Positions 23,742 through 34,095 of a stretch of DNA of 64,000 nucleotides are shown here, one piece after another. Origin of the DNA: Nymphaea colorata (lineage: Eukaryota > Streptophyta > Magnoliopsida > Nymphaeales > Nymphaeaceae). Both the position numbers and the translations under genes were made by a program. Within the stretch, counting starts at the first letter, position 1, and each line of letters opens with the position of its first letter. Below the pieces are notes generated by a model. It worked only from the letters and a program-made list of their open reading frames with translations. It had not been told where the DNA came from and did not search any database. The stretch covers positions 4,461,544-4,525,543 of the forward strand of contig NC_045151.1 in NCBI RefSeq assembly GCF_008831285.2, given 5' to 3'.

Positions 23742-24443
23742 ATGGACAGAGCTAGTGGCAGTAGTAGTGGCACCAAAAACAAACATCCTGGATGGGGGTA
23801 CGATAGAAAATTTACCCCATTACAACAAAGTTATGAAGAGGTCATGCATATGCTAATCGAAAGAGGTACTCTGTTTCTCCCAAAAGTCTCCAACCCCCCA
23901 CCAATGATGGGGAAAAACAAAGAGCAATTCTGTAAATTTCATCACGCTCCAGGACATGATACAGAAGACTGCCTTGTACTTAAAAATATTGTGCAAGATG
24001 CAGTTGACAAAGAAATAATCAAAGAGGTCAGTGAACAGCCGGACATTCTCAAGAATCCTTTTCCTAAACATGGCAAAGGAATAGTTTCGATGGTCAGATT
24101 TTCAACAGGTCGTCAAATTATGGTGACAAACAAAAGGGATACAGCGTCCCTGGATTTCTTTGGATTGCTTTTCAAACATGATAAAGGATCCATCAATGCA
24201 CAAACCGGACTGGTTAAACAAGACCATCTGACAGAGATTGATCAGAAGTCACAAGTGTGCGACCCTGAACCATTAGAATCCATTTTCAATGAATTGGACC
24301 CCTTACCTGAAGTCAAGAAGGGAGGGTTTAGCCCTAACAGGGGAATGAATGGGCTTTTGAATTATGTGAAAATAGTCCGATCATATTCTCTGATAAAGAT
24401 CTACCAACTGGAGGTGCATCGCACAATGACGCCTTGCACATAG
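23742..24443 (+). pseudogene. Retrotransposon gag C-terminal part with zinc knuckle
   Basis: This 233-codon frame follows the capsid part in another register. It holds a CxFHxxxGHxTxxC knuckle (CKFHHAPGHDTEDC, near 23930-23975). In this clade that motif replaces the usual CCHC box and binds nucleic acid. A frame change at about 24365 moves the coding signal into the protease frame, so the last ~25 residues here are out of register. In an intact relative this and the protease would probably be one continuous gag-pro. Confidence 0.8.
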
Positions 24444-25234
24444 TGATAGAGACAAGGGGCACCAGAGTCTCCCACGTTTTAATTGATGGTGGAGCAAGCC
24501 TGAACATCTGTCCACAACAAACAGCTCGTGAGTTGGGCATAAGACAACCCGACTATACTCCATCCAAAATTTTCATCCATGGATATGACGGGACAGGACA
24601 ACCATGCCTAGGATGCATATGTCTGGATTTGAATATTTCTGAGACGTATCATCGGGTTTTATTTCATGTGGTGGATATAGAACCCTCCTTCAACTTGTTG
24701 CTTGGCAGGCCATGGATCCATGCTACCAATGCAGTTCCCTCCACTCTACATCAGTGTGTCAAATGGACTCACAACGGGAATTCTATAACCATCTATGCAG
24801 AGGATAGGGAAAGTCGGCTTGTACACCCAATGATTCTGGTAACAACATATACAATTGAGGTACCCAGTATTCGAGTCTGCAAAGAGGAAGAAATATCTCA
24901 AAGTCTTAGCAGATTGGCCATTCAGAAACCAAAGAAACAGGTATGGGTGAAAAATGGTACCAAACCTGAAACAAGTTACAAAAGTCATCCGTTGTTCAAG
25001 AAATTCTGCCAGAATGAGAAAGGATTGGATTTACTCATACGCCATGGCTACCATCCATTTACTGGCCTTGGCAAACATGAAAATGGAATCTTGGAACCAG
25101 TTACCTTGACAGGACAACAAGGCACTCAAGCCTTGGGGTACCAAAGCTATGAAAAAGTGGATGTTGAGGAAGAATTCAAGCCAGTACCTTTCGTCAAGAG
25201 CAATACCATAGGCGGATGTTCACCATCAATTTGA
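24434..25234 (+). CDS. Retrotransposon aspartic protease with G-patch-like tail
   Basis: The 266-codon frame begins near the retropepsin core. The active-site loop reads VLIDGGASLNICP (Asp-Gly-Gly, as in several Tat elements, instead of Asp-Ser/Thr-Gly), followed by the second conserved motif LLLGRPWIH. Retropepsin works as a dimer to cut the polyprotein. Residues ~200-245 resemble a G-patch: the Gly-rich pattern includes RHGYHPFTGLGKHENGI and later QALGYQSY. G-patch domains occur next to the protease in some retroviruses and plant Ty3/gypsy elements. Pol is a separate frame beginning ~120 bp downstream, so expression would need a frameshift, splicing or reinitiation. Confidence 0.85.
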   Translation: MHIVIETRGTRVSHVLIDGGASLNICPQQTARELGIRQPDYTPSKIFIHGYDGTGQPCLGCICLDLNISETYHRVLFHVVDIEPSFNLLLGRPWIHATNAVPSTLHQCVKWTHNGNSITIYAEDRESRLVHPMILVTTYTIEVPSIRVCKEEEISQSLSRLAIQKPKKQVWVKNGTKPETSYKSHPLFKKFCQNEKGLDLLIRHGYHPFTGLGKHENGILEPVTLTGQQGTQALGYQSYEKVDVEEEFKPVPFVKSNTIGGCSPSI

Positions 25235-25353
25235 ATCAACAAATCCGCCATCATTTTGTCATTTTGTCGTCATTGTACTCAAATAGACCAAGTGTCTTCA
25301 TTTTGTAATACCTTCAAAAATACAATGACAAATGCAAATTACTTCCATATACA

Positions 25354-28300
25354 ATGTCTCAAATTTCATCTAACTTCTTTACAATCTTTAGGATGGCATT
25401 TGAGGATCAAACATCAAAAGCTTTTAAGGAGATAAATCCAGAGCTCACTGAGGCCGAATGTCCAGAGTTCATCCAAATGAGAAAGCAAGATCAACCGTCA
25501 CCTCTGATTAATGATCCGATTGAGGAAATTAACATTGGCACGGAAGAGAGTCCAAAGATTTTGCAAATTGGAACAAGTCTCTCAGCGGAAGAAAGAAAAG
25601 AGCTGATAGACTTCCTCAAAAAGCATCAAGAAGCCTTTGCGTGGACTTATGAGGACATGCCAGGACTTGATACAAAATTAGTCGAGCATCGACTACCATT
25701 GAAACCAGAATGCAAGCCAATCAAACAAAAGTTGAGGAAACTAGACCCTCGTCTTGAGGGGCAAGTTAAGGAAGGCCTGAAAGACCTACTAAAGGCAGGT
25801 TTCATCCGAACAATCGACTATCCTGAATGGTTAGCAAACATTGTGGTAGTCCCAAAGAAAAATGGCAAAATTCGGCTCTGCATTGATTTCAGAGATTTGA
25901 ATAAGGCTACACCAAAGGATGACTACCCACTTCCAAACATTGACTTGTTGGTAGACAGTACCGCAGGTCACGCTATGTTCTCCTTTATGGATGGATATTC
26001 TGGTTATAACCAAATTAAGTTGGCAGCTCAATATCAAGCCAAAACATCATTTACAACCCCATGGGGTACCTTCTGCTATACAGTAATGCCATTTGGTTTG
26101 AAGAACGCTGGGGCAACATATCAAAGAGCTATGGCAGCTATTTTTCATGACCAAATGCATCAAATCATGGATGCATATGTAGATGATCTACTAATTAAGT
26201 CAAAAACAAGGGAGAATCACATCAACATTCTCTCTCAAGTTTTTGATAGACTCTTACAATACAAACTTAGATTGAATCCACAAAAATGTGTATTTGGTGT
26301 GGAATCCGGTAAGCTTTTGGGATTTATGGTCAGCCAAAAGGGAATCGAGATGGATCCTTCCAAAGCAAAGGCGATCATCGAAATGTCACCCCCAACAAAT
26401 CTTAAGGAGCTACGCAGCTTGCAAGGCAGAATTCAATCAATCAGAAGGTTTATATCTAATCTCGCCATGAGATGCGAACCCTTCAACCATTTACTACGGA
26501 AAGGAGTCAAATTTGAATGGGGGCATGAATGTCAAGCCTCATTCGAAAAGATCAAGAAGTATCTTCTTTGCCCACCAATTTTAAAACCTCCAATTTTAGG
26601 AGAACCTCTACTCCTTTACATCACAGTTAACGATTCAGCCTGTGGTGGATTTCTGGCTCAATATGAAGAAGGATGCCGAATAGAACATGCCATTTATTAC
26701 ATCAGTAAGACATTTGTGCAGTATGAAAAGAACTACTCGCACTTGGAAAAAACTTGCTTAGCCTTGGTGTGGATGTGTCAAAAATTAAGGCATTATCTAT
26801 TGGCTTGTGAAGTTAAAATTTTATCCAAACTTAATCCACTCAAATATATCCTCGAACAGCCATTTCTGAATGGAAGGATAGCAAAGTGGCAGGTTTTGCT
26901 GATGCAATATGATTTGGAATATGTGTCACAAAAATCAATCAAGGGGCAAGCCATTGCAGACCAATTGGCAGATTTTCCTCTATATGAAGAAATTAGAACA
27001 AATGATGATTTTCCAGATGAGCAAATCCTGACAAATGAACCAGAGCCGATTTGGGAGATGTACTTTGATGGATCTAAGAGCACAGTTGGGGCAGGTATTG
27101 GGATACTTTTCATTACACCAGAAAGGGAAATGATTCCTTACTCTCTCAAATTGAATTTTTCCTGCACGCATAATATGGCAGAGTACGAGGCCCTAATCCA
27201 AGGACTCAAAATGTTGCTCAAATTTAAAGTGCAGAGAGTTCGCATTTTTGGAGATTCTCTCTTAGCTGTCAGTCAGGTCAATGGAGATTGGCAAGTCAAA
27301 GATCAAAAATTGATCCCATATCAAGAGTTAGCAGCTTCCCTCTTAAGACAGTTCGAGGAATGTCAACTCTTACATGTCAAAAGAGAATTTAACCCAATAG
27401 CAGACGGTTTAGCCAGTTTAGGCTCTACCATTGCCTTCAAACCTGGAGAATCTATCAGATCTTTTGAAGTTGGAAGACTCGAACAACCATCTATTGTCAT
27501 ACCAGAACAGGTGTTGCAAGCAGAAAGTAGAGAAACACCATGGTATCAGAACATCAAGGATTTTCTCCAAACTGGAACACTTCCACCAGAAATGTCTCGA
27601 AAAGAGCAAAGAGTTTTGAGACACATGTCTTCAAGATATTTCATTCTAGCCGACATCCTATACAGAAGAGGATTCAGCACAGAATATGCTAGATGTCTCG
27701 ATGCAAATGAGGCACTAGAAGTCATTCAAGAAGCCCATGAAGGAATTTGTGGGGGACATGTAGGGTATCAGACCCTCGTCAAGCAGATAGTCAGAGCAGG
27801 GTACTATTGGCCCACAATGCAAAGAGACTGTCACCAATTTGTCAAGAAATGCATCAAATGTCAGTTGCATGCACCATCAATTCATGCTCCAGCCGCGTAC
27901 CTTCATTCGGTCAGCTCACCATGGCCATTCTCCATGTGGGCCTTCGATGTAGTCGGTCCAATCAATCCACCTGCCTCAAATGGACACAGGTATTTTCTTG
28001 CAGCTACAGATTACTTTACCAAATGGGTGGAAGCGATCACTTTAAAAACAGTCGAAGGACAACACGTAGTGTCCTTCATTCATAAAAATCTTTTGTGTAG
28101 ATTTGGCATGCCGCATGATATCGTTTCTGATAACGGTACCCATTTCAAAAATCAGAAAATGCGCAATCTTTGTCATAAACACAAAATACAACATCACTTT
28201 TCTGCCCCATATTACCCTCAAGGTAATGGTCAGGCAGAAGCAACCAACAAGATTTTGATTCGTGTCTTAGAAAGGACAGTTGAAACAGGCCGAGATTGGC

Positions 28301-28788
28301 ACGAGAAAATGCACAATGCACTTTGGGCGTATCGAACCACAATTCAGACACCCACCAATGCTACACCAGCAGAATTAGTATATGGAACGGAAATTGTCCT
28401 TCCATTACATGTCCAAAAACCAGCAATGAAATTTGCTGCTCTCATTGAACTCCCAATTAACAAATATCAAAAAAAGAGACTTGCTCAATTAGACCTCTTA
28501 GACGAGAAAAGACTACAAGCGGCAGAGCATGCCGAAGTCTATCGTAAGAGAGTCGCCCGACATTATGCCAAATCAGTCATTGAAAGAAAATTTCAGGTAA
28601 ATGATCTTGTTTTAAGATCCATAGTTCCACTCAGGAGTAGACCCAAAGGAAAATGGGTGCCGAACTGGGAAGGACCATATGTTGTCAAAGAGGTTCTACC
28701 TCACAATTCTTATCGACTGATTGATGCCGATGGGGTTGAAATCCCCGATCCAATTAATGCTTTGCATCTCAAAAAATTCTATACTTGA
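25354..28788 (+). CDS. Retrotransposon pol: RT, RNase H, second RNase H, integrase (Tat clade)
   Basis: This is an intact 1144-codon frame. Starts at 25354 or 25393 are both possible. Reverse transcriptase: FMDGYSGYNQI, then YVDD at residues 275-278. RNase H 1 (residues ~420-560) is degenerate: the first motif reads VNDSACGGFLAQ. RNase H 2 (residues ~565-690) is the plant/archaeal type with all four acids visible: FDGS (Asp 572), EYEAL, GDSLLA and IADGLA. Integrase: zinc HHCC (HEGICGGH...CIKC), then the catalytic core with Asp 865 (FDVVG), Asp 926 (SDNGTHF) and Glu 962 (GQAEATNK), exactly 35 residues between the last two. The tail has GPYVVKEV and no chromodomain. Pol would copy element RNA into DNA and insert it. 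An open frame and all core residues suggest recent activity or a supply of enzyme to relatives. Confidence 0.95.
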   Translation: MSQISSNFFTIFRMAFEDQTSKAFKEINPELTEAECPEFIQMRKQDQPSPLINDPIEEINIGTEESPKILQIGTSLSAEERKELIDFLKKHQEAFAWTYEDMPGLDTKLVEHRLPLKPECKPIKQKLRKLDPRLEGQVKEGLKDLLKAGFIRTIDYPEWLANIVVVPKKNGKIRLCIDFRDLNKATPKDDYPLPNIDLLVDSTAGHAMFSFMDGYSGYNQIKLAAQYQAKTSFTTPWGTFCYTVMPFGLKNAGATYQRAMAAIFHDQMHQIMDAYVDDLLIKSKTRENHINILSQVFDRLLQYKLRLNPQKCVFGVESGKLLGFMVSQKGIEMDPSKAKAIIEMSPPTNLKELRSLQGRIQSIRRFISNLAMRCEPFNHLLRKGVKFEWGHECQASFEKIKKYLLCPPILKPPILGEPLLLYITVNDSACGGFLAQYEEGCRIEHAIYYISKTFVQYEKNYSHLEKTCLALVWMCQKLRHYLLACEVKILSKLNPLKYILEQPFLNGRIAKWQVLLMQYDLEYVSQKSIKGQAIADQLADFPLYEEIRTNDDFPDEQILTNEPEPIWEMYFDGSKSTVGAGIGILFITPEREMIPYSLKLNFSCTHNMAEYEALIQGLKMLLKFKVQRVRIFGDSLLAVSQVNGDWQVKDQKLIPYQELAASLLRQFEECQLLHVKREFNPIADGLASLGSTIAFKPGESIRSFEVGRLEQPSIVIPEQVLQAESRETPWYQNIKDFLQTGTLPPEMSRKEQRVLRHMSSRYFILADILYRRGFSTEYARCLDANEALEVIQEAHEGICGGHVGYQTLVKQIVRAGYYWPTMQRDCHQFVKKCIKCQLHAPSIHAPAAYLHSVSSPWPFSMWAFDVVGPINPPASNGHRYFLAATDYFTKWVEAITLKTVEGQHVVSFIHKNLLCRFGMPHDIVSDNGTHFKNQKMRNLCHKHKIQHHFSAPYYPQGNGQAEATNKILIRVLERTVETGRDWHEKMHNALWAYRTTIQTPTNATPAELVYGTEIVLPLHVQKPAMKFAALIELPINKYQKKRLAQLDLLDEKRLQAAEHAEVYRKRVARHYAKSVIERKFQVNDLVLRSIVPLRSRPKGKWVPNWEGPYVVKEVLPHNSYRLIDADGVEIPDPINALHLKKFYT

Positions 28789-29843
28789 ATTTGCAATTCA
28801 AAAAAAAAAAAAAAAAAAAATTCAAAATAGTTGTGCTTTGATAAGCACGTTTGTAACAATTTTCAAACCAACTATGGGGCATGGTATCCCTTAGGGAAAA
28901 GTTTCAAAAATGCATCAAAATTTTCAAACTCAACCCATGTCTTGAGGGCAATTGCAAGGGCATCGTCTTGAAATAGGCAAGAAATTTCACAGACATTGAG
29001 GGACTTATGTATAGTAATTAATGTTAGTCCCGACAATCGGCATTTGTAAAGGTCTAGCATGAGATGCCATAAGAAAAAGTCTTGTCACCTAAAAGACCTT
29101 GGCAAGATGCTAGAAAAAGCTATCAAGCGAAATGAGTTGAGCAATGAGCTCGGGGTGAGTGTAGTTGTTCCTCTGGTTCAAAGCTCAGCAGACGCGGGTG
29201 GGCATATGACCTATGCTTACGCCGTGAAGCTAAAAAGCAATCCATGAACATTTTGCTTATATTAAGTCTCCTAAAGCCTTCTGAATTCGAGCAAGTAAGC
29301 CCGGGGAGTGTTTTACATTTGGTACCCTGAGATCAACTGGTCTAGGAGTTACCGGCCCAAAGCTTGTTACAAGGGTTCAGAAGAAAGCCCGATAGACTTG
29401 ATATTACACAAAGCAAACTACACAAAACCGCCAAAGCGGTGGAACTCCGTAGTAGCTTTTGGGGTGGTGAGGAATTTCTCCCAAGAGTGAAGGGTGGCTC
29501 AAAAAGAAAATCAAAATTCAAAAGCAAAAGAGAGTATGTGAAAAACTAAGTAAAAGAAGAGAAAAAGCACTTGCCAATGGTTTAGAAGGCATTGAGGGCA
29601 AATTTCTCAAAGCATCAAATGCAAAAACTTTCACAATTACAAAATTTTTCAACCAACATTAATTCCTCTACAAAGTCTCCAATGAGATGGAGAAAGATCT
29701 TCTTATTTCAGGTCTATGCCTAGCATTTCCCCTCGAGCGAGGATGGTTCAACATCATTTGAAAAATGGATTTTCCAAACGATTTCCAAAAATTTGGTGCG
29801 TGAATCTTTGCTATTAAGCAAATTATTCAATTTGCTTAACAAC
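28789..29843 (+). other. Retrotransposon 3' non-coding region
   Basis: About 1 kb lies between the pol stop and the polypurine tract. It begins with an A run at 28801-28820. Only short frames are present, none with a recognisable domain. I see no captured gene. Confidence 0.6.
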
Positions 29844-29854
29844 AAAGAGGGGCA
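29844..29854 (+). other. Polypurine tract
   Basis: AAAGAGGGGCA lies immediately before the 3' LTR, the expected site of plus-strand priming. The LTR start next to it reads TCAGTTAACACCCC rather than the canonical TG, so the exact first base is uncertain. Confidence 0.65.
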
Positions 29855-32800
29855 TCAGTTAACACCCCAAATTTTTCCACATCAAAATTGAAGCAATGTG
29901 AAAATTTCACAAAAGAATTGTGAAAATTTGCAATTTCAAAGCCAATTTCGAATCTAAAGAACAATTAGATTCAAATCGTGAATTTAACCCGATACACGAA
30001 TCCCAATGCAGGATTACGAGTCCAAATTCAATTGCAAATGTCATTTGAAATCCAAATCCAATTGCAAAATGCAAATTTTGACTTAGATCCAAGAATTGGA
30101 TCTAATTCAGTCTAAAATGCTACGTGGGACCCACGTGTGGGCCCCACCTAGCCCGTGTGGCCAAGAGCCCCCCCCAGGGGCCATGCCCCCTCCATGTCAA
30201 AAAAAAAAATAAATAAATAAATATTTTCTCTCAAATTAATTGAAGAAAAGTCATTTTCAAGAAGAAATAAAGGAGAAACCTAGGAAAAGAGAGACATTTA
30301 TGTCTCTCTCTCTTCTTTAACCAGGTCCTCCTTAAAGAAAAAAATCATTTCCAAGGAAGCAATTACTAGACTGGTCAAACTCACCTAACCTACTTAATCC
30401 AAGTAGGTTTGACCCGGGTGCACTCAAATGTGGTGCCAATTCCAGCTAGGTTCGGTCACCATGGGCTCAACACAGTCAAAACGTAAGTCTGTCTCATGAT
30501 CCAATTAATGGACGAAAATAGACCTTGACCGAACCAAACCCACTTTGACTAAACTCAGTCAAAGTACAATTTAGCTCAATTAAGAGCTTTCTTGACCCAA
30601 ATTTATCAAATTACCTCAAATAAAGTCAAACTACTTGCAAATGAGCTTTGACTTTGGTCAATTGGTCGAAATTGATCAATTTGGACAATTTTGCCCTTCT
30701 GCGGTCAACTTAAGATTAAAAAGCCTAAAATGGTTTATTAAAGGCAAATAAACATTTGAATTTGTCAAATGCTTGAATCAAGTACCAAATTTAAATTGAA
30801 TTTCTCAAGTGAAAGTTTGATTCAGTTGAAATCCATTTTCAATCAAGTTTTGGACGAAAATACCCTTTTCGAACCAAATTTGATAAAATTTTTAAATTTT
30901 ATTAAAATTTAAATTTAATTATCATAATTCAATGGCATTTGGAGCTTAGTAACTAGGTTTTAACCTTATAAGCTCGATTTCAAACAAAAAATAAATAAAT
31001 AGTACAAAATAAGGGCAAAACCCTGTGCAAGGGCATTTTCGTCCAAAATTTTGGTCAAAATGGTCACCTAGGTCTGAACCCAAGTTGACCAAACCTAGCC
31101 CAGCCCACCTAGCTCGTGGAAATGGGCTGAGAAATGGTCAATTAGAGCCTTTAAAGTCTATTTAACTCATTTTACAAGTCCCCAAGGTCTTATGTAAGTT
31201 CCCAAGGTGAGTTAAGAAGGTGGTTGAACCCACCTCCTCCTCTATATAAACCTCCCCTTGGCCACCAAGGGGGAGGACGAAATTTTGAAGCATTCTATCA
31301 AATTGCTGCAGCCAAAGAGCTAGGAGGGAGAAGCCAAGGAAGAGAGAAGAGGTTCGTCCAAGCCCCCTTCCCCTTTTTCTCCCATTCTCTTCTTCACTTT
31401 CTTCTATTCTCCCCATTGATTTTGCTAAGTTAGGATGCTTAAGTGAACCCTTACTTAGGATTTTCGTGGTGAGAAGCCCTCTTTACCACTCCAAATTCCA
31501 GCAAGCAAGCTATTTCTTATTCTAGCTTTGCTAAGCTTGAATCCACGGTTGGATTCTTGCTTAGGATTGCTTGGGTTAGAAAACAAGTGAAGACGAAGGA
31601 CAAACATCAAGACCGACCGCAAGGTAGGTGATCTTAACTCACTTCTCTTCTACTTTAGCTTATTGTTGATTTATTTTAATTCCAACAATTCGTGGGAGGG
31701 TTTATTTTCATTTGCTTACGGCTGGGAATGATGTCCAGCTAAGGGAAACCTACGCTTCAATGTACATGTTAATGCATAATGCATGCATATGTCGGTTTTT
31801 CTTAAATATGAACCTAAGTATCAAATTTCGAAATGGGCCCCAAGGCCACGTCCCTTTCAAAGGAACCAACTTAATACCATTTTGAACTCCCTACCATGAG
31901 AGAATCCCACGGTGAGAGAGTGATTTTGCTACATCACGTATGAAGAAAATGCCTATAAGGGATGGATACGTTTTTATGAATGTGATCCACCCTTGCATGG
32001 CGAAATGATGGACGAATAAGCTTGAGTATTGTTTTATTTTCTTTCTTATTCACAGTCATTTCGATTCATGTCTTTCAATTTAATTAATCAAGGGTAGTAG
32101 GAAAGATTTGAAACAAGTTCTCAATCTTCCTACATAAAAGAACCCAGCCATGAATCATCATGATTCATGAGTCATGCGGTCCCTTGATAAAATTTCATTT
32201 TGAAAAGTAAAGTACGTATATGTATACATTGTTATATATGTACATATATGTATCCAATTTCTTGTCACAAATTACATTCCTCCCTTAAAATCAGGTTGGA
32301 ACATGTTTCCAAACCGGTCTTTAAGGAAATGGGCCATTTTTATTGATTTTTCTAGTGCAAGATTATAAATTATTTTCATTTTATTTTTACTTAATTTCAG
32401 CAAACCCATACGTAAGATGTATGTATGTTGTTGAAATCAGACCATGTTTCATAGGAATTGGTTCAAGAATATCAAAATTTACGTATTTGAAATACCAACC
32501 ATCCTAGAATCATCCAAAGGAGTTGATGATTTCATTACTACGAAATCTGGAATTTGAATAGATTTGAAAAACTCATTGTTTCTATCTAAGAAACAAGTCC
32601 TTATTGGAATCAATGTCCACAAGTTTCAGCTATTTAAATCAACACAAGGTCTGATTTTTAGCTATTTTGAGACAAAAGTGGACGTCATCCATGTCTCCCA
32701 TCCGTTTCAAAGATTGAACTTGACATCATTTATATATTTTCATCATTTTGATAATTTTATGTCATGCCTCAAGCTTATGGACTACATCTCTAATTCATGT

Positions 32801-33684
32801 GCTTAATCATATAATGAGCACATATAGAGAAAGTCCTACATTTTAATCAATCTTCATGTATAGATTGTATGACGTGCAATACGGACTTTGAGAGATTATG
32901 AGGGAGTGAAGAATGTATGTTTCATATGAATGAATCTTGATGGATTATGAGAGAGAGAATAATGAATGTTCCATATAGTTTCCATTCTCGTTTCATGCAT
33001 TCACTTTCACTCAAAATCAATGGCACCACATGCACATTCTCAAGAAATTAAGTGATTCAAATTTAAGTTGCAAAAAGTGACCAAGTCATATTGCAATGAG
33101 AATTTGTAAACTTCACTTAACTTCAAAAGAAAACACAAGCAATGCATTCATAATCTTTTGGCCAAAGTGCATTTGAAAAACAACATGTTTTCTAACAATT
33201 TGGAACCCATGTTCTTTCAAAAGAATGAATTCTACAAATCACATGATTTGACAAAAGAAGAGTTCAAAATCAATTTTTATCATAAGATGATCATCATCAT
33301 CTAGAGTTCACAACAAAGAACTCAATTCCAAATCTTCAAAAATCCTCAAGAATTATGTGTTTCAAATAACACCAAAACAAAGGTTTTTAAACCAACTTGA
33401 AAACCCCCAATATTCAAATTCATTTATTCAAAAAAATGAATTTCGGTTCTTGAATCCAAAACCTCAATGCATAAGCATATAGGACTTACATCAATAACTC
33501 GTATATGATCCAAATGATCTTTAGTCCTTGGTCTAATTACCCCTGTTAAAGGCGGCAGGAACGGTTGGACCTCGTACCGACGAGCGGATCCCTTTCTCTT
33601 GAAAATTTTCTCAAAACCCCAATTTTAAAAGAATTTTGCTGACTCGCATTTCGACCTTCTTGAAAAGGGAGTGGGGTGCGAACA
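29855..33684 (+). repeat. 3' LTR (~3.83 kb)
   Basis: It is a near-identical partner of 16705-20475. It contains TATATAAA at 31243-31250 and ends GTGCGAACA. The right flank GAGGACTTCTATG matches the duplicated segment at 63597, which fixes the insertion point. It carries no coding region; open frames inside lie within non-coding LTR sequence. Confidence 0.95.
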
Positions 33685-34095
33685 GAGGACTTCTATGAAT
33701 ATATATCAAAATTAGGATAGGTTCATGAAGCATTACATTTTAGTGTTTCAACAGTATGCTATAATCCTTAAAACAGAGTTATGAAATACTAAATTAGTGT
33801 TAATGTTACCAAACTGCCCTTTATGGGATTCTTTTTGCTCTAATTTTATCATTGCTCTTAGTTTTTAAAGTAGAACTGAATTATGGGGCTTTTTGGTCTT
33901 TTCGAATGTGCAAACATTTATTTTTCTGTTACATTCAATTTGTCTTGCTTAAAAATTGGTTTTTGGCTGATATATAGCATGATCGTTGGGGAGTCAAGGT
34001 CCCATCAAGGTCAATGTATGACTGAAAGATATGGACATACATAAGACAGGTGAACTTGGTAGCATTTTTTTTAGGTTTAGAATAAGTTCATGACG
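33685..34095 (+). repeat. Duplicated segment 'a', copy 1 (retrotransposon target)
   Basis: TTCTATGAATATATATC...AGTCAAGGTCCCATCAAGG matches 63597-64000 closely. It matches 42130-42460, 49650-49985 and 57660-58015 more loosely. It is AT-rich with no ORF. Its left part is displaced by the retrotransposon. Confidence 0.8.

Larger units (their letters stand above)
16705..33684 (+). mobile_element. Tat-clade Ty3/gypsy LTR retrotransposon, nearly full length
   Basis: Two ~3.8-kb LTRs flank a ~9.4-kb internal region. The order is PBS, plant-mobile-domain ORF1, gag, protease, then RT, RNase H, a second RNase H and integrase, then PPT. An RNase H after the usual RT-RNase H pair, lack of a chromodomain, and an extra ORF before gag are hallmarks of the Tat/Ogre branch. 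The two LTRs differ by few substitutions, so the insertion is recent. The pol frame is intact while ORF1 and gag carry several frameshifts, some of which may be assembly errors. The 3' flank (from 33685) matches sequence at 63597, so the target was a copy of that duplicated segment. Confidence 0.9.

Noticed and set aside
29907-30092. Identical 61-codon minus-strand frames at 16746 and 29907
   Set aside because: They are the same position in the two LTRs, so identity is expected and not evidence of a gene.
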